Assembly: GCF_002078505.1 (NCBI RefSeq)
Contig: NZ_LUAV01000007.1
Location: 211,536 to 275,535, forward strand
Source: Ensifer aridi
GTDB lineage: Bacteria > Pseudomonadota > Alphaproteobacteria > Rhizobiales > Rhizobiaceae
Direction: 5' to 3'
DNA length: 64,000 nucleotides
Part shown: piece by piece, positions 20,985 through 30,696 of the stretch
Numbering within the stretch: the stretch's first letter is position 1
Layout of the letters: each line of letters opens with the position of its first letter
Translations under genes and position numbers: made by a program
The notes under the pieces: generated by a model
Seen by the model: only the letters and a program-made list of their open reading frames with translations
What the model was told of the DNA's origin: nothing
Database searches by the model: none

Positions 20985-21869
20985 TCAGGTTGGCAAGTCC
21001 CATCGCGACAGCCACTCGAAAAAGCCCTGCGGCAGATGCGCGGTATGGGATTTCGCGATCTCATAGGCGCCGACGATTGGCGCAATAGAAGGAAAAAGTG
21101 CCAGAAGCTGGCCGCTACGCAGTTCCTTTTCCACGAAAGAAGGATTGGCCTGGCCGATACCCAATCCGGAAATGCAGGCGTCGATTGCCGCCTCGTCCGT
21201 GTCGAAGACGAGGTTCCCGCCTCGCGGGTCGAAGGCAAATCCGGCGCACTCGCACCAGCGATGCCACGACCAAGCGTCCGCCGTATCCAGAAGCAGAGGC
21301 AGATCCAAGAGCTGTGCTGGTTCGCGGCGGTGATCGAAACCGGAAAAAAGATGCGGCGAACAGACCGCAATCGTCCTGTCGATCAAAGAGCCTTGCGGAA
21401 AGGCGTGCGCCTGTGTGCCACGCTGATAAGTCACCGCCACGTCCGCTGCCTCGCCGGAACCGAGCGCCAGCGAATGAATGGAGATGTCGACCGTCGGATT
21501 TTGCTGAAGATAGGAGCCGAGACGCGGGATCAGCCAGCGCCGTGCCAATGTTATCGGAGCCTGGATGACGAGGCGAGAGCGGTTCGGCTGGATCGAGCGT
21601 GCTCCGGTTTCGAGCGTTGAAAGAGCGCTGGTGACATGAACGAGGAAATGCCGGCCGGCCTCGGTCAATTCGATGGCATTATGCCGACGATGAAAGAGCG
21701 CGACGCCGAGTGTCTGCTCGAGTGTCTTGACCTGACGGCTCACCGCGCCCGCAGTCAGATGCATTTCGGCGGCAGCCAGTGTCAGGCTTCCAGTCCTCGC
21801 CGCGGCGGCGAAGGCGGGTAGTGCGCCGAGCGGCGGAAGACGCGGAACCTTGGTTTGAGTTTTTCTCAT
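20985..21869 (-). CDS. LysR-type transcriptional regulator (GcvA-like)
   Basis: DNA-binding regulator of 294 residues. The winged helix lies at the N terminus (about residues 15-70, GALPAFAAAARTGSLTLAAA and GAVSRQVKTLEQTLGVALF), followed by the ligand-binding domain. The PLGALPAFAAAAR opening is typical of the GcvA/AmpR subgroup. I start at MRKTQTKVPR (21869); a TTG nine codons upstream is unlikely. It is divergent from the iron ABC importer across a 513-bp A+T-rich gap, but iron importers are normally controlled by RirA/Fur, so its target is uncertain. Confidence 0.9.
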   Translation of the reverse strand: MRKTQTKVPRLPPLGALPAFAAAARTGSLTLAAAEMHLTAGAVSRQVKTLEQTLGVALFHRRHNAIELTEAGRHFLVHVTSALSTLETGARSIQPNRSRLVIQAPITLARRWLIPRLGSYLQQNPTVDISIHSLALGSGEAADVAVTYQRGTQAHAFPQGSLIDRTIAVCSPHLFSGFDHRREPAQLLDLPLLLDTADAWSWHRWCECAGFAFDPRGGNLVFDTDEAAIDACISGLGIGQANPSFVEKELRSGQLLALFPSIAPIVGAYEIAKSHTAHLPQGFFEWLSRWDLPT

Positions 21870-22382
21870 GCCGGCGTGAAAACCTTTCGATTGCAATATA
21901 AATGCCCATCGACTTTTTAAGCTAAATTTACGTCAAGGAATATACCGGCTCGACAGGGACTTGTTTGGAATAATTCTAAATAAGGTTCGGCTACATCGGC
22001 GTTCGAGAGCTATAACTCCTGTCGACGTTCTTCTTCCGGCTGCTCGTTGCAACTCGAAAGGTCCTCCGCCATTCGGGTGAATTTCTATCTGCGGGCCAAG
22101 TATTCTCCAAAGAAAAATCCAGGATTTCTTGAACTTATTTAGAAGAATAAACTTGAATATAATTATCATGTATGCAATGCCGGAGCAGGATAACGAAGAG
22201 CGGGGGATCCGGGCGGAATGGGTGCAAGAGCATTGTCCGAGGCAGGGGTGACGAGCGGCGTTTCAAGAGTGCGACTTGCGGCTTTCTCATGCTGGATAGC
22301 AGAAACGCGGCGTCAGCCCCTCTCAGTCGCCGAGCCGTTGCCTCTTCGACCGGTCATTTCATCTCACAACCAGGAGGGTCCC
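21870..22382. promoter_or_regulatory. A+T-rich divergent regulatory region upstream of the iron importer
   Basis: This 513-bp gap is clearly richer in A+T than its surroundings, especially 21890-22170. It holds the iron operator and -10 listed separately. I find no gene in it; the open frames that start at 22218 are the upstream extension of the binding-protein frame. Confidence 0.6.
22153..22169 (+). promoter_or_regulatory. RirA-type iron-responsive operator (IRO box) overlapping a TATAAT -10
   Basis: TGA (22154-22156), nine bases, TCA (22166-22168): exactly the TGA-N9-TCA pattern described for RirA-controlled IRO boxes in Rhizobium. The spacer contains a perfect TATAAT (22158-22163), so a bound repressor would cover the -10. 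The start codon of the binding protein is about 215 bp downstream, implying a long leader, which weakens the case a little. Confidence 0.65.
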
Positions 22383-23381
22383 ATGTTTTCCCGGGTCAAC
22401 ATTATAACTTCTCGGTGGAGGGCCCAAGTTTACGCGGCCGGCATCGCGGCTCTGATCATGTCGGCGGCTCCCGTCTTGGCCGATGAAAATAAGACGCTGA
22501 GCCTTGTCGACGATCGCGGCGTTGCGGTCGAAGTTCCTGCATCGCCGACGAGGATCGCTTCGATCTCCTATTTCGCGGCGGATGTCGCCCTAGCCCTGGG
22601 CGTGAAGCCGATCGCGAGCACATACATGGTCCAAGGCCGCAATCCGGATTTCCTTGCAGACTATCTCGAGGGCGTGAAGGAAATCGGCCAGCGTGCAACA
22701 CCGAACCTTGAGCTGCTCGCCGAAGCGAAGCCGGATGTAACGGTGGCGATCAGACGCTATACCGAAGGCAATGCCGAGCAGATTGCGAAGATTGCACCTT
22801 ATCTTGCCTATAATCTGGAGCTCTATGCCGACAGTGACCGCACGATCAATCAACTCGCCGCGATCCTCGGTCAGCCGAAGCGTGGTCAGGAACTCAATGC
22901 ACGCTTCAAGGCGGCGGTCGAAGAATTTTCTGCCAAGGCGCCGAGGGATCAGCATCCGCGCTTCGTGGTGATGTGGGGCGGCGATACCCCCTGGGTCTTC
23001 CGCTCTGAGAACATGACGGCGGCAATCCTCGTGGCACTCGGCGGCGACAATATCGCCGGGCAGAATCCGACGCCCTATCTTCCCGACAACTGGGGTATGG
23101 AGATGAGCCTCGAAATGATGCTCGAGAAGGATCCGGAGGTCATCTTCGTCTATGACTACGGCCCGGACCGGCCACATGAAAACAACCCGATATGGCAGCA
23201 ACTCTCCGCGGTGAAGAACGGTCGCGTTCACTATGTCGGCGATCATTGGGTTGAGGCGCACGGCCCGATCGCCAGAGAGATCGTCCTGCGCGAGGCGGCA
23301 CATCTGCTCTATCCGGACGCGTTTCCGGCCGTCGACGTCAAGGCGGAAGCGCGCAAGCTCATTCCGGCCTCTGTCGAATAG
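22383..23381 (+). CDS. Iron-siderophore ABC transporter, periplasmic binding protein
   Basis: FepB/FecB-type substrate-binding protein of 332 residues. A signal peptide ends near APVLADE (about residue 36). The mature protein starts LSLVDDRGVAVEVPASPTRI, the usual opening of PBP type III domains, and has the long backbone helix region and EVIFVYDYGPDRPHENN. I take ATG 22383, which has CAGGAGGG seven bases before it; the frame extends 55 codons upstream without a signal-like sequence. It is the first gene of a four-gene importer. The siderophore (ferric citrate, hydroxamate or other) cannot be read from sequence. Confidence 0.9.
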   Translation: MFSRVNIITSRWRAQVYAAGIAALIMSAAPVLADENKTLSLVDDRGVAVEVPASPTRIASISYFAADVALALGVKPIASTYMVQGRNPDFLADYLEGVKEIGQRATPNLELLAEAKPDVTVAIRRYTEGNAEQIAKIAPYLAYNLELYADSDRTINQLAAILGQPKRGQELNARFKAAVEEFSAKAPRDQHPRFVVMWGGDTPWVFRSENMTAAILVALGGDNIAGQNPTPYLPDNWGMEMSLEMMLEKDPEVIFVYDYGPDRPHENNPIWQQLSAVKNGRVHYVGDHWVEAHGPIAREIVLREAAHLLYPDAFPAVDVKAEARKLIPASVE

Positions 23382-23402
23382 TGGCGATCTCGGAGAGGCG
23401 GC

Positions 23403-24413
23403 ATGAGGACACGTAGCCGGTGCATCGCCGCAATCCTTCTGGCGGTCTCGGCGGCTGCGCTCATCGGCTTTGCGGCGTTGCTTTTCGGCGCCAAGCCGAT
23501 GAGCCTCGACGCGGCGATGCGGGCCGTGTTCGTGCCCAGTCAGAACACTGACGGTATCATCGTCTGGACGCTCAGGATGCCTCGCAGCATTGCTGCCTTC
23601 CTCGCCGGCGCTGCGCTTGCGGTCGCCGGTCTGCTCCTGCAGGTGATCACCCGCAATCCGCTCGCCGCACCGGATTTGACGGGCGTTTCAGCGGGCGCAG
23701 TCGTACTAATCGTATTGACCTTCGTCGTCTTTCCAACGGTTTCCTCTGTCTTCTACCCCTTCATTGGAATGAGCGGGGGCCTGCTCGCCGCCGCAATGAC
23801 GATCTGGGCCGCGCGAGCCGGACGGGCACCGCCGCTTCATCTGGCCCTCAGCGGCATCACGGTGTCCCTGTTCCTCAATGCAACCACCGCCTATATCCTG
23901 ATAAGAGGGGCACCACAGTCGCCTTCTGTCCTGTTCTGGTTGTCGGGTGGCTTTCAGGGGCGCTCCTGGCCGCAGGTGACATACATGCTGCCGTGGATCG
24001 TCCTCGGCATCGGTGCGGCGCTCGCGAGCCATCGCGTCATCGGGCTGCTTGCGCTGGGCGACGAGGCATCGGCCGGCATGGGGCTGAATACGGCGCGATG
24101 CAAACTCCTGCTTCTCCTCTGTGCGGCGGCGTTGGTAGCCGGCGTGACGCCGGTGGCAGGACCGGTCGCCTTCATCGGCCTCACCGTGCCACATCTCGTT
24201 CGTCTCCTCCGGCCGGCGGAAGCCGTTTCGGCCATATTGCTCAACGCCTCGTTCGGCGGCGCCATTCTGCTTACGGCCGACGCGCTCGCCCGATCCGTCG
24301 CCGCGCCGCGCGAAATCCCCGTCAGCATCTTTACGGCGCTGATCGGCGGTCCGATCTTTCTCTATCTGGTGCAGAAGCGCGAACATCTGCCAAGCGGGGA
24401 AGGCGCGCGATGA
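23403..24413 (+). CDS. Iron-siderophore ABC transporter permease (FecCD family), first subunit
   Basis: Inner-membrane permease of 336 residues with about nine or ten helices. FecCD hallmarks are LRMPRSIAAFLAGAALAVAGLLLQ, here recognised by the RxPR...GAALAxAG pattern, NPLAAPDLTGVSAGA, and the coupling-helix region GDEASAGMGLNTARCK. The C-terminal segment AREIPVSIFTALIGGPIFL is replaced by PREIPVSIFTALIGGP, the usual family ending. It begins 21 bp after the binding protein with a good GGAGAGG and overlaps the next permease by ATGA. Confidence 0.93.
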   Translation: MRTRSRCIAAILLAVSAAALIGFAALLFGAKPMSLDAAMRAVFVPSQNTDGIIVWTLRMPRSIAAFLAGAALAVAGLLLQVITRNPLAAPDLTGVSAGAVVLIVLTFVVFPTVSSVFYPFIGMSGGLLAAAMTIWAARAGRAPPLHLALSGITVSLFLNATTAYILIRGAPQSPSVLFWLSGGFQGRSWPQVTYMLPWIVLGIGAALASHRVIGLLALGDEASAGMGLNTARCKLLLLLCAAALVAGVTPVAGPVAFIGLTVPHLVRLLRPAEAVSAILLNASFGGAILLTADALARSVAAPREIPVSIFTALIGGPIFLYLVQKREHLPSGEGAR

Positions 24414-25441
24414 CTTTCGGGACGCCGACTTCGGGCCGATTGGGAAGAGGATTGGTCGCGCCGCTGACTCTATCGGCGGCGCTGCTGATCGCTGCGGTTT
24501 TTCTCGGCGTCGTCGATCTGCCCGCCGCAGACATTCTCGCGGTCCTTGCCGGACGCGGATCGGACGATGCCGACCTCGTCATCGGGACAATCCGCATTCC
24601 CCGTATTCTGACCGGTATTCTCGCCGGCGCTCACTTCGCGGTGGCCGGCCTGCTGCTGCAGGCGATCACACGCAATCCACTTGCCGATCCGACGATTCTC
24701 GGCATCTCGCAAGGCGCGACACTGACGGTTACGATCTTCCTGCTGTTCGCGGTCTATGGCTCGGGCGCGGATGCACACACGCTCTACAGCCTGCCGTTGC
24801 ACTGGTTGCCACTCGTCGCCTGTGCGGGTGGCATGCTGACCGGACTGCTCGTCTATTATCTCGCGATGCGCAATCGCTTGAGCGTGCTGCGGCTGACGCT
24901 TTCCGGAATCGCCATCGGCGCGACGTTGCATGCCTTGGCGATGGGGCTGATCGCCGGGTGGGGCAGTTCCCGCTTCGAGATCGTCATGCAATGGCTGTCG
25001 GGGAGCCTCTATGCGCGCAGTTGGGAGCATGTGGTTTTTCTGCTCCCCTTTACGTTTGCTGCCGCGGTGGCCTTGCCCCTGTTGCACCGCTCGATAGACA
25101 TGCTCCGATTTGAAGAAGACGTGGCCCGATCGTTCGGCCTTTCCTACCGCCTGCACTTCAGCCTGGTTCTTCTCACCGCCTGCGGTCTCGCGGCGAGCGC
25201 CGTTGGAACAGTTGGTCCGCTGATCTTCGTCGGCCTCGTTGTGCCGCATCTCGCGCATTTTCTCGCCGGGCGGAGTTTCGGCATGGTCATGCCGCTTACG
25301 GTGGTCCTCGGCGCCTCTCTCGTGACGGGCGCCGACCTTGCCGGACGTTTGCTTGGCCAGGCGGAGGAAATCCCGATAGGCGTAATCACCGCGCTTACTG
25401 GTGCTCCTGTGCTCCTCTTCCTTCTGCGCCGCCGTTCCTGA
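24410..25441 (+). CDS. Iron-siderophore ABC transporter permease (FecCD family), second subunit
   Basis: Second permease half, 343 residues. It shows RIPRILTGILAGAHFAVAGL, NPLADPTILGISQGA and EEIPIGVITALTGAPVLLFLL. The ATG at 24410 overlaps the TGA of the first permease, so the pair is translationally coupled and presumably forms a heterodimer. The open frame continues far upstream, but there it is antisense-like arginine-rich sequence in another frame of the first permease. No frameshift seen. Confidence 0.93.
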   Translation: MTFGTPTSGRLGRGLVAPLTLSAALLIAAVFLGVVDLPAADILAVLAGRGSDDADLVIGTIRIPRILTGILAGAHFAVAGLLLQAITRNPLADPTILGISQGATLTVTIFLLFAVYGSGADAHTLYSLPLHWLPLVACAGGMLTGLLVYYLAMRNRLSVLRLTLSGIAIGATLHALAMGLIAGWGSSRFEIVMQWLSGSLYARSWEHVVFLLPFTFAAAVALPLLHRSIDMLRFEEDVARSFGLSYRLHFSLVLLTACGLAASAVGTVGPLIFVGLVVPHLAHFLAGRSFGMVMPLTVVLGASLVTGADLAGRLLGQAEEIPIGVITALTGAPVLLFLLRRRS

Positions 25442-25450
25442 GGCATGCCC

Positions 25451-26230
25451 ATGATCCTGAAAGCAACAAACGTCAGCATAAGATACGGTGCGCACTGCGC
25501 GCTCGACGGCTTCTCGCTTGGCTTTTCCCCCGCGGAGATAGTGGCACTTATCGGTCCGAATGGTTCGGGCAAGAGTACGGCTCTGCATGCGCTTGCCGGG
25601 CTGACGCGCCCGGAGGTAGGCGAGGTCGTTCTTGACGGACGGGAGATGAGGCAGTGGAAGAGGAGGAACCTCGCCAAAAGGCTCTCTTTCCTGCCCCAGG
25701 CGCCTTACGCACCGGACGACATGAGCGTGGAGCAATTGGTTCGGCAGGGACGCTTCGCTCACCTCGGACCGTTTCAGGGCTTTCGCAGTGAAGATCGCAT
25801 GGCCGTTCAGTGGGCGCTCGAAAGCACCGGCCTCGAGGAACTTGCCGATCGCGGATTGAAGGAACTGTCCGGCGGCGAACGCCAGCGCGCGTGGATCGCC
25901 GCGGCGCTCGCCCAGGAAAGCGGCATATTGATTCTCGACGAACCGACCTCGTTTCTCGATATCGGTCACCAGGTGGAAATACTCGAGCTGATTTCCCGGC
26001 TTAGCCGCGAGCGCGGCGTGACCGTGGTCATTGCGATCCACGATCTCAATCACGCCATGGCGATCGCGGACAGGATCGCGCTTCTTTCCGCAGGCAGACT
26101 CGTGTTCGAAGGCTCGCCGGCCGCACTCAGCACCACAGGTCTTCTCGAGACGACCTTCAACGTCAAAGGCAAGTTCATTCGATCCGATGCCGCAGACGCA
26201 CCCTATCTGCAGATACGGGTTCAGCGGTAG
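25451..26230 (+). CDS. Iron-siderophore ABC transporter ATP-binding protein
   Basis: ATPase of 259 residues that powers the importer. Walker A GPNGSGKST (about residues 36-44), signature LSGGERQRAW (about 137-146), Walker B GILILDEPTSFLD and H-loop VVIAIHDLNHA are all present. The start is ambiguous between ATG 25445 and ATG 25451; the latter has better spacing to GAGG. It is the last gene of the operon binding protein-permease-permease-ATPase. An outer-membrane receptor and siderophore biosynthesis are not in view. Confidence 0.94.
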   Translation: MILKATNVSIRYGAHCALDGFSLGFSPAEIVALIGPNGSGKSTALHALAGLTRPEVGEVVLDGREMRQWKRRNLAKRLSFLPQAPYAPDDMSVEQLVRQGRFAHLGPFQGFRSEDRMAVQWALESTGLEELADRGLKELSGGERQRAWIAAALAQESGILILDEPTSFLDIGHQVEILELISRLSRERGVTVVIAIHDLNHAMAIADRIALLSAGRLVFEGSPAALSTTGLLETTFNVKGKFIRSDAADAPYLQIRVQR

Positions 26231-26367
26231 ACGACAGGTGCGCCGTCCGCTCCAGCAAACACACAACGGGGAGTGAGTGGGAAAGAGTGAGCGGGTTGCC
26301 TCTGCATCCCGCTCGCTTGGGAGGTAGTGAATGGTGATGGGTCGGTCCGACCCAAAGTCCTAGCGAC

Positions 26368-26697
26368 CTAGTGCCGATATATGGCCTTAGGCTTGTAGTG
26401 CCCGGCGTCGGCCTTTTCGAACAGCTCATCTACCTGCGTGTGGCGGATCGGCCTGTCGCTATCATCGGAAACGAGATTCTGTTCCGAGACATAGGCGACG
26501 TATTCGGTTTCATCATTCTCCGCGAACAGGTGATAGAAGGGCTGGTCCTTGGCGGGCCGGATCTCCTGCGGGATCGCGTTCCACCATTCTTCCGTATTGG
26601 CATATTCCGGGTCGACGTCGAAGATGACGCCGCGAAACGGGAATATCCGATGGCGAACCACCTGTCCGATCTCAAATTTCGCGTTTCTTTGTTTCAT
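26368..26697 (-). CDS. hspQ: HspQ-like heat shock protein (hemimethylated-DNA-binding YccV domain)
   Basis: A 109-residue protein of the YccV/HspQ family, reported in enterobacteria as a Lon protease specificity factor and a DnaA-affecting protein. Motifs are KFEIGQVVRHRIFPFRGVI, DVDPEYANTEEWW and QPFYHLFAENDETEYVAYV. I start at MKQRNAKFE, with AAGGA 11 bases upstream; an ATG four codons earlier leaves no room for a ribosome binding site. It lies convergent with the iron ABC genes and upstream of the glnA terminator. Role in this organism inferred from family only. Confidence 0.9.
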   Translation of the reverse strand: MKQRNAKFEIGQVVRHRIFPFRGVIFDVDPEYANTEEWWNAIPQEIRPAKDQPFYHLFAENDETEYVAYVSEQNLVSDDSDRPIRHTQVDELFEKADAGHYKPKAIYRH

Positions 26698-26797
26698 GAC
26701 GCAACACATCCTTTCAGATGATTATCTGGGTTGTCGCATGTGGAACATCAATAGGTAGGCCAACCCGCCGGCGAACCGTTCGTTCCGGCGTCGAACT

Positions 26798-26826
26798 AAA
26801 AAGGCGGGATTCGAATGAACCCCGCC
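26798..26826 (-). terminator. Rho-independent terminator after glnA
   Basis: Read on the minus strand: GGCGGGGTTC, short loop, GAATCCCGCC, then five T. The stem has one G-T pair. It is about 55 bp past the glnA stop and should end the glnB-glnA transcript. Confidence 0.88.
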
Positions 26827-26880
26827 GCCTCGTTCATTTCGAACGGACCTGGCCAATGGGGTGCCCGGTCCGAGCCGTCA

Positions 26881-28290
26881 TCAGACGGAATAGTACATGT
26901 CGAACTCGACCGGGTGCGGGGTCATTTCGAAGCGCATGACCTCCTGCATCTTCAGTTCGATGAAGGAGTCGATCTGGTCGTCATCGAAGACGCCGCCGGC
27001 GGTCAGGAACTTGCGATCCTTGTCCAGGCTCTCGAGGGCTTCGCGCAGGCTGCCGCAGACTGTCGGGATCTTCTTCAGCTCCTTCGGCGGCAGATCATAG
27101 AGGTCCTTGTCCATGGCTTTGCCGGGATGAAGCTTGTTCTTGATGCCGTCGAGACCGGCCATCAGCATAGCGGCGAAGGCGAGGTAGGGGTTCGCGCTCG
27201 GGTCCGGGAAGCGGACTTCGACGCGCTTTGCCTTCGGGTTGCTGCCGAACGGAATGCGGCAGGAGGCCGAGCGGTTGCGGGCGGAGTAGGCAAGCAGAAC
27301 CGGCGCTTCGTAGCCCGGGACGAGACGCTTATAGGAGTTCGTCGACGGATTGGTGAAGGCGTTCAGCGCCTTGGCATGCTTGATGATGCCGCCGATGAAA
27401 TAGAGGCAGGTCTCGGAAAGGCCGGCATATTCGTCGCCGGCAAACGTCGGCCTGCCGTCCTTCCAGATTGACAGATGCACGTGCATGCCGGAGCCATTAT
27501 CGCCGAAGACCGGCTTCGGCATGAAGGTCGCGGTCTTGCCATAGGCATTGGCGACCTGGTGCACCACGTATTTGTAAATCTGCATCTTGTCGGCGTTGCG
27601 CACCAGCGCGTCGAACTTGACGCCGAGTTCATGCTGAGCCGCGGCCACTTCGTGGTGATGCTTTTCCACCGTGACGCCCATTTCGGTAAGAACGGTCAGC
27701 ATCTCGGAGCGCATGTCCTGGCTGCTGTCGACCGGCGGGACCGGGAAGTAGCCGCCCTTGACGCGCGGGCGATGGCCGAGGTTGCCCGTCTCGTAGTCGG
27801 TGTCGTCATTGGAGGGCAGTTCGGAGCAGTCGAGCTTGAAGCCGGTGTTGTACGGGTCGGCCTTGTATTTGACGTCGTCGAAGACGAAGAATTCTGCTTC
27901 CGGACCGACGAAGATGGTGTCGCCGATGCCTGAGGCCTTGAGATAGGCTTCGGCCTTCTTGGCCGTACCGCGCGGGTCGCGATTATAGGATTCGCCCGAG
28001 ACGGGATCGAGAATGTCGCAGAAAATGACCATGGTGGACTGAGCGAAGAACGGGTCCATATGCGCCGTTTCCGGATCAGGCATCAGTACCATGTCGGACT
28101 CGTTGATAGCCTTCCAACCGGCAATCGAGGAACCGTCGAACATGACGCCGTCGGCGAACATGTCTTCATCGACGACAGCGATATCCATCGTCACGTGCTG
28201 CAGCTTGCCCTTCGGATCGGTAAAGCGCAGGTCGACGAACTTGACGTCGTTATCCTTGATTTGCTTCAAAACTTCACTCGCAGTCGTCAT
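26881..28290 (-). CDS. glnA: Glutamine synthetase type I (GSI)
   Basis: Makes glutamine from glutamate and ammonia; the main ammonium-assimilating enzyme. The protein is 469 residues. [22 protein letters not shown] is recognised by its FDGSSI motif; [25 protein letters not shown] and the adenylylation site DLYDLPP (Tyr about 398) are present, so it should be regulated by GlnE. I start at [10 protein letters not shown] (28290), since the frame further up begins with TTG. It follows glnB by 105 bp with a hairpin and a tandem repeat between. The start has CAGGGAA upstream. Confidence 0.98.
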   Translation of the reverse strand: MTTASEVLKQIKDNDVKFVDLRFTDPKGKLQHVTMDIAVVDEDMFADGVMFDGSSIAGWKAINESDMVLMPDPETAHMDPFFAQSTMVIFCDILDPVSGESYNRDPRGTAKKAEAYLKASGIGDTIFVGPEAEFFVFDDVKYKADPYNTGFKLDCSELPSNDDTDYETGNLGHRPRVKGGYFPVPPVDSSQDMRSEMLTVLTEMGVTVEKHHHEVAAAQHELGVKFDALVRNADKMQIYKYVVHQVANAYGKTATFMPKPVFGDNGSGMHVHLSIWKDGRPTFAGDEYAGLSETCLYFIGGIIKHAKALNAFTNPSTNSYKRLVPGYEAPVLLAYSARNRSASCRIPFGSNPKAKRVEVRFPDPSANPYLAFAAMLMAGLDGIKNKLHPGKAMDKDLYDLPPKELKKIPTVCGSLREALESLDKDRKFLTAGGVFDDDQIDSFIELKMQEVMRFEMTPHPVEFDMYYSV

Positions 28291-28333
28291 TTGTTGCAAT
28301 TCCCTGTTGAGATGACGAGGATTGGAAAAATTC

Positions 28334-28388
28334 GGGGCCGGGCGGCCCCAGGATGAGGTGACGGTATCAGACGGTGACGTTATCGGAC
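28334..28388 (-). promoter_or_regulatory. glnB-glnA intergenic hairpin and tandem repeat
   Basis: On the minus strand GGGGCC-GCCC-GGCCCC (28349-28334) is followed by GAATTTTTCC, which resembles a terminator or RNA-processing hairpin. Directly before it lie two tandem 16-base copies, GGTGACGGTATCAGAC (28357-28372) and GGTGACGTTATCGGAC (28373-28388). These elements could separate glnB and glnA mRNA levels. Confidence 0.6.
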
Positions 28389-28395
28389 GACGCGA

Positions 28396-29077
<682 letters not shown>

Positions 29078-30553
29078 ATGAGTGACGCTCTCCAAGACAT
29101 TCTCGTAACCCCGGCCGAGATGGCAGCCATCGACCAGGACGCTGCGCGTTCGGGCATCGATGGATTTTCGCTCATGCGCTCGGCAGGGATGGCCGTCTCG
29201 GCTGCCGCCTTGCGGCTCTTTCCGGCGGCGCGTCGTTTTGCCGTGCTTTGCGGGCCCGGCAACAACGGCGGCGATGGCTATGTGGCCGCGGCCGCTCTGG
29301 CGCGATGCGGCGCCAATGTCGTCGTCTTCGCGCTCGGCGACCCGGCGATGTTGAAGGGCGATGCGGCGCGCGCCCGTAACGCCTGCACGCTCGAGACAGG
29401 TGCTATCGCGGCCTATGAGCCGCAGTCGGGGGATGTCGTCGTTGACGCGCTCTTTGGGGCAGGCCTCTCGCGTGATTTGCCGGATGAGGCCCGCACAATC
29501 GTCGAGCGCGTGAATGAAAGCGGCCTGCCGGTCCTTGCGGTCGACCTGCCTTCGGGAATTGACGGGCATAGCGGAGAAGTGAGGGGCGCAAGCTTCATCG
29601 CCGCCCACACGGTGACGTTCATGGCAGCCAAACCCGGCCATCTGCTCATGCCGGGTCGCGCCCGTACCGGTACGTTGGAAGTGTTCGAAATCGGTATTCC
29701 GGCGCGGCTCGTTACGGCGCGATCCGGTGATTTGCGCGTCAACACGCCCGCGATTTGGAAACATCACGCTGCGTGCCTCGATCCGGGGACTCACAAATAC
29801 AAGCGGGGCCATCTCGCCGTCCTTTCCGGCGGACAGATGTCGACTGGCGCTACACGCCTTTCGGCGGCGGCGGGCCTTCGTGCCGGTGCGGGCTTGGTAA
29901 CGCTCGCCTCTCCGGCGGATGCGCTCGGGGTCAACGCCTCGCACTTGACGGCCGTGATGCTCAAGGAGATCAGGAATGCCGCCGATCTCGCCGATTGGCT
30001 CAAGGACAAGCGGCTGAATGCCTTCGTGCTCGGGCCCGGTTTCGGCGTTGGTAAGAAGGCGCGGGACTTCACCTTGATGCTGTGCGACCGGGCATTGGTT
30101 CTCGACGCCGATGGAATGACTTCGTTCCAGCAAGGAAGGAAGGAACTCTTTGAGGTGATAGCGGCGAGCGGCGGCGAGGTAGTGCTGACGCCGCACGAGG
30201 GGGAATTTGCCCGGCTCTTTTCGGAAATCGCCGCGGATGGCGCGCTGTCCAAGATCGAAAAGGCGCAGGCCGCCGCGAAACTGAGCCATGCCGTGATCGT
30301 CTACAAGGGACCGGATACGGTGATTGCCGCCCCCTCCGGCCGCGCCGTCGTTAACGCCAATGCGCCGCCCTGGCTTGCGACCGCGGGATCGGGCGACGTG
30401 CTTGCCGGCATCATCGGCGCGCATCTGGCGCAGGGAATGCCTGCCTTCGAGGCGGCGGCGGCCGCCGTCTGGCGCCACGGCGAGACGGCCATTCGCGCTG
30501 GCCGCACTGCCACGGCCGAGACCCTCGTCGAGAACATACCGCCGCTTGCGTGA
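29078..30553 (+). CDS. nnr: Bifunctional NAD(P)H-hydrate epimerase / ADP-dependent dehydratase
   Basis: Repairs damaged NAD(P)H hydrates. The 491 residues fuse two domains: an N-terminal YjeF epimerase (about 1-215, with CGPGNNGGDGYVAA and DALFGAGLSRDL) and a C-terminal ribokinase-like dehydratase (about 225-490, with VVLTPHEGEFARLF, KGPDTVIAAP and TAGSGDVLAGIIGAHLAQG). The GSGD motif holds the catalytic Asp. It is divergent from glnB and monocistronic as far as seen. A role in nitrogen control is not implied by position. Confidence 0.96.
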   Translation: MSDALQDILVTPAEMAAIDQDAARSGIDGFSLMRSAGMAVSAAALRLFPAARRFAVLCGPGNNGGDGYVAAAALARCGANVVVFALGDPAMLKGDAARARNACTLETGAIAAYEPQSGDVVVDALFGAGLSRDLPDEARTIVERVNESGLPVLAVDLPSGIDGHSGEVRGASFIAAHTVTFMAAKPGHLLMPGRARTGTLEVFEIGIPARLVTARSGDLRVNTPAIWKHHAACLDPGTHKYKRGHLAVLSGGQMSTGATRLSAAAGLRAGAGLVTLASPADALGVNASHLTAVMLKEIRNAADLADWLKDKRLNAFVLGPGFGVGKKARDFTLMLCDRALVLDADGMTSFQQGRKELFEVIAASGGEVVLTPHEGEFARLFSEIAADGALSKIEKAQAAAKLSHAVIVYKGPDTVIAAPSGRAVVNANAPPWLATAGSGDVLAGIIGAHLAQGMPAFEAAAAAVWRHGETAIRAGRTATAETLVENIPPLA

Positions 30554-30592
30554 CCGGCAGCGGCGCGTGCCCCGAAAAGGCGCGCCGCGCTG

Positions 30593-30696
30593 AGATCATT
30601 TCATTGTTTCATCGAAACGGAGCAATGATCTAACTATTTGAAAGGGCGTAATTCCGGATGGAAAACGGTTACACACTTTTCCTGGAATTGCTCTAG
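30593..30696. repeat. RIME-like intergenic repeat with two palindromes
   Basis: Two adjacent inverted repeats: AGATCATT...GTTTC-atc-GAAAC...AATGATCT (30593-30631) and AATTCC...GGAAAA facing TTTTCC...GGAATT (about 30650-30688), ending GCTCTAG. The overall size (about 104 bp) and the two-palindrome design match the rhizobial RIME class, which I recognise by pattern only. The right end overlaps the gpt stop codon, which lies at 30693-30695. Confidence 0.7.
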
